This document shows, one piece after another, positions 5,693 through 5,791 of a stretch of DNA of 5,791 nt. The notes under the pieces were generated by a model. The model did no database searches. It was given only the letters and a program-made list of their open reading frames with translations, and was not told the origin of the DNA. The DNA comes from an uncultured Bacilli bacterium (lineage in GTDB: Bacteria > Bacillota_I > Bacilli_A > RF39 > UBA660): assembly GCA_949840855.1 (NCBI GenBank), contig CATKYP010000063.1:1-5791 (forward strand). The letters run 5' to 3'. Position numbers and translations under genes: made by a program. Positions within the stretch are counted from its first letter, which is position 1. Each line of letters begins with the position of its first letter.

Positions 5693-5791
5693 GTGAAAAA
5701 AAAAGTAAAATTAAAAAATAATTCTAAAAGCAAAAAGACTAAAATAAAACTTTTCCTCTTTTTGCTTTCATTTATTATAATAACTACAATT
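5693..5791 (+). CDS. spoIIP: Probable stage II sporulation protein P, N-terminus (partial)
   Basis: There are 33 codons from a GTG start, open to the window edge. The start is set by AGGTGA (5683-5688) four bases upstream; the ATG at 5691 is followed at once by TGA and cannot be used. The first 19 residues are highly basic (MKKKVKLKNNSKSKKTKIK) and lead into a hydrophobic helix, LFLFLLSFIIITTI. This is a short cytoplasmic tail plus membrane anchor. SpoIIP, a membrane-anchored amidase/endopeptidase that works with SpoIID and SpoIIM to thin septal peptidoglycan during engulfment, has this kind of N-terminus and commonly follows gpr. The catalytic domain is outside the window, so the name rests on synteny and topology; another membrane protein cannot be excluded. 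Confidence 0.6.
   Translation, partial: MKKKVKLKNNSKSKKTKIKLFLFLLSFIIITTI

Overview
The window is about 5.8 kb of very AT-rich DNA carrying Firmicutes-type genes. Codon use is strongly A/T-biased, Shine-Dalgarno sites are clear (AAGGAGG, AGGTGA), and intrinsic terminators have AU-rich stems. The order rpsT (divergent), gpr, then a start that looks like spoIIP is typical of endospore-forming Firmicutes. It points to a low-GC Clostridia- or Bacilli-related spore former, possibly one of the many gut lineages known mainly from metagenomes. No gene needs UGA to be read as tryptophan, so the standard bacterial code fits. I see no rRNA, tRNA, CRISPR array, insertion sequence or phage gene.

Positions 2-2434 hold the 3' end of an ABC exporter operon on the plus strand: the last 38 residues of an ATP-binding protein, then two different ABC-2 permeases. 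The genes overlap (TAATG at the first junction, 14 bases at the second), so they are probably translationally coupled. The layout is that of LnrLMN-type drug or lipid exporters. An AU-rich hairpin with a T tract ends the operon at about 2438-2470.

Positions 2489-3460 carry, on the minus strand, a secreted or membrane-anchored transglutaminase-like protein with an intact Cys/His/Asp triad and its own terminator. A 217-base divergent intergenic region (3461-3677) follows, with two short palindromes, a possible stem-loop and candidate promoter elements. It leads to a plus-strand gene of 166 codons (3678-4178) that I do not recognise.

Positions 4199-4517 contain a hairpin terminator for the 166-codon gene and then rpsT (ribosomal protein S20) on the minus strand, whose terminator overlaps its own stop codon. 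Between rpsT and gpr, a housekeeping-type promoter for rpsT and forespore-sigma-like elements for gpr share about 100 bases.

Positions 4621-5791 contain gpr, the germination protease that degrades small acid-soluble spore proteins, and the first 33 codons of a probable spoIIP. A perfect 7-bp inverted repeat sits directly after the gpr stop and would hide the ribosome-binding site of the next gene. This makes gpr-dependent opening of that site plausible and is the most testable regulatory observation here. I found no clearly new multi-gene system. The least explained item is the 166-residue protein beside the transglutaminase-like gene.
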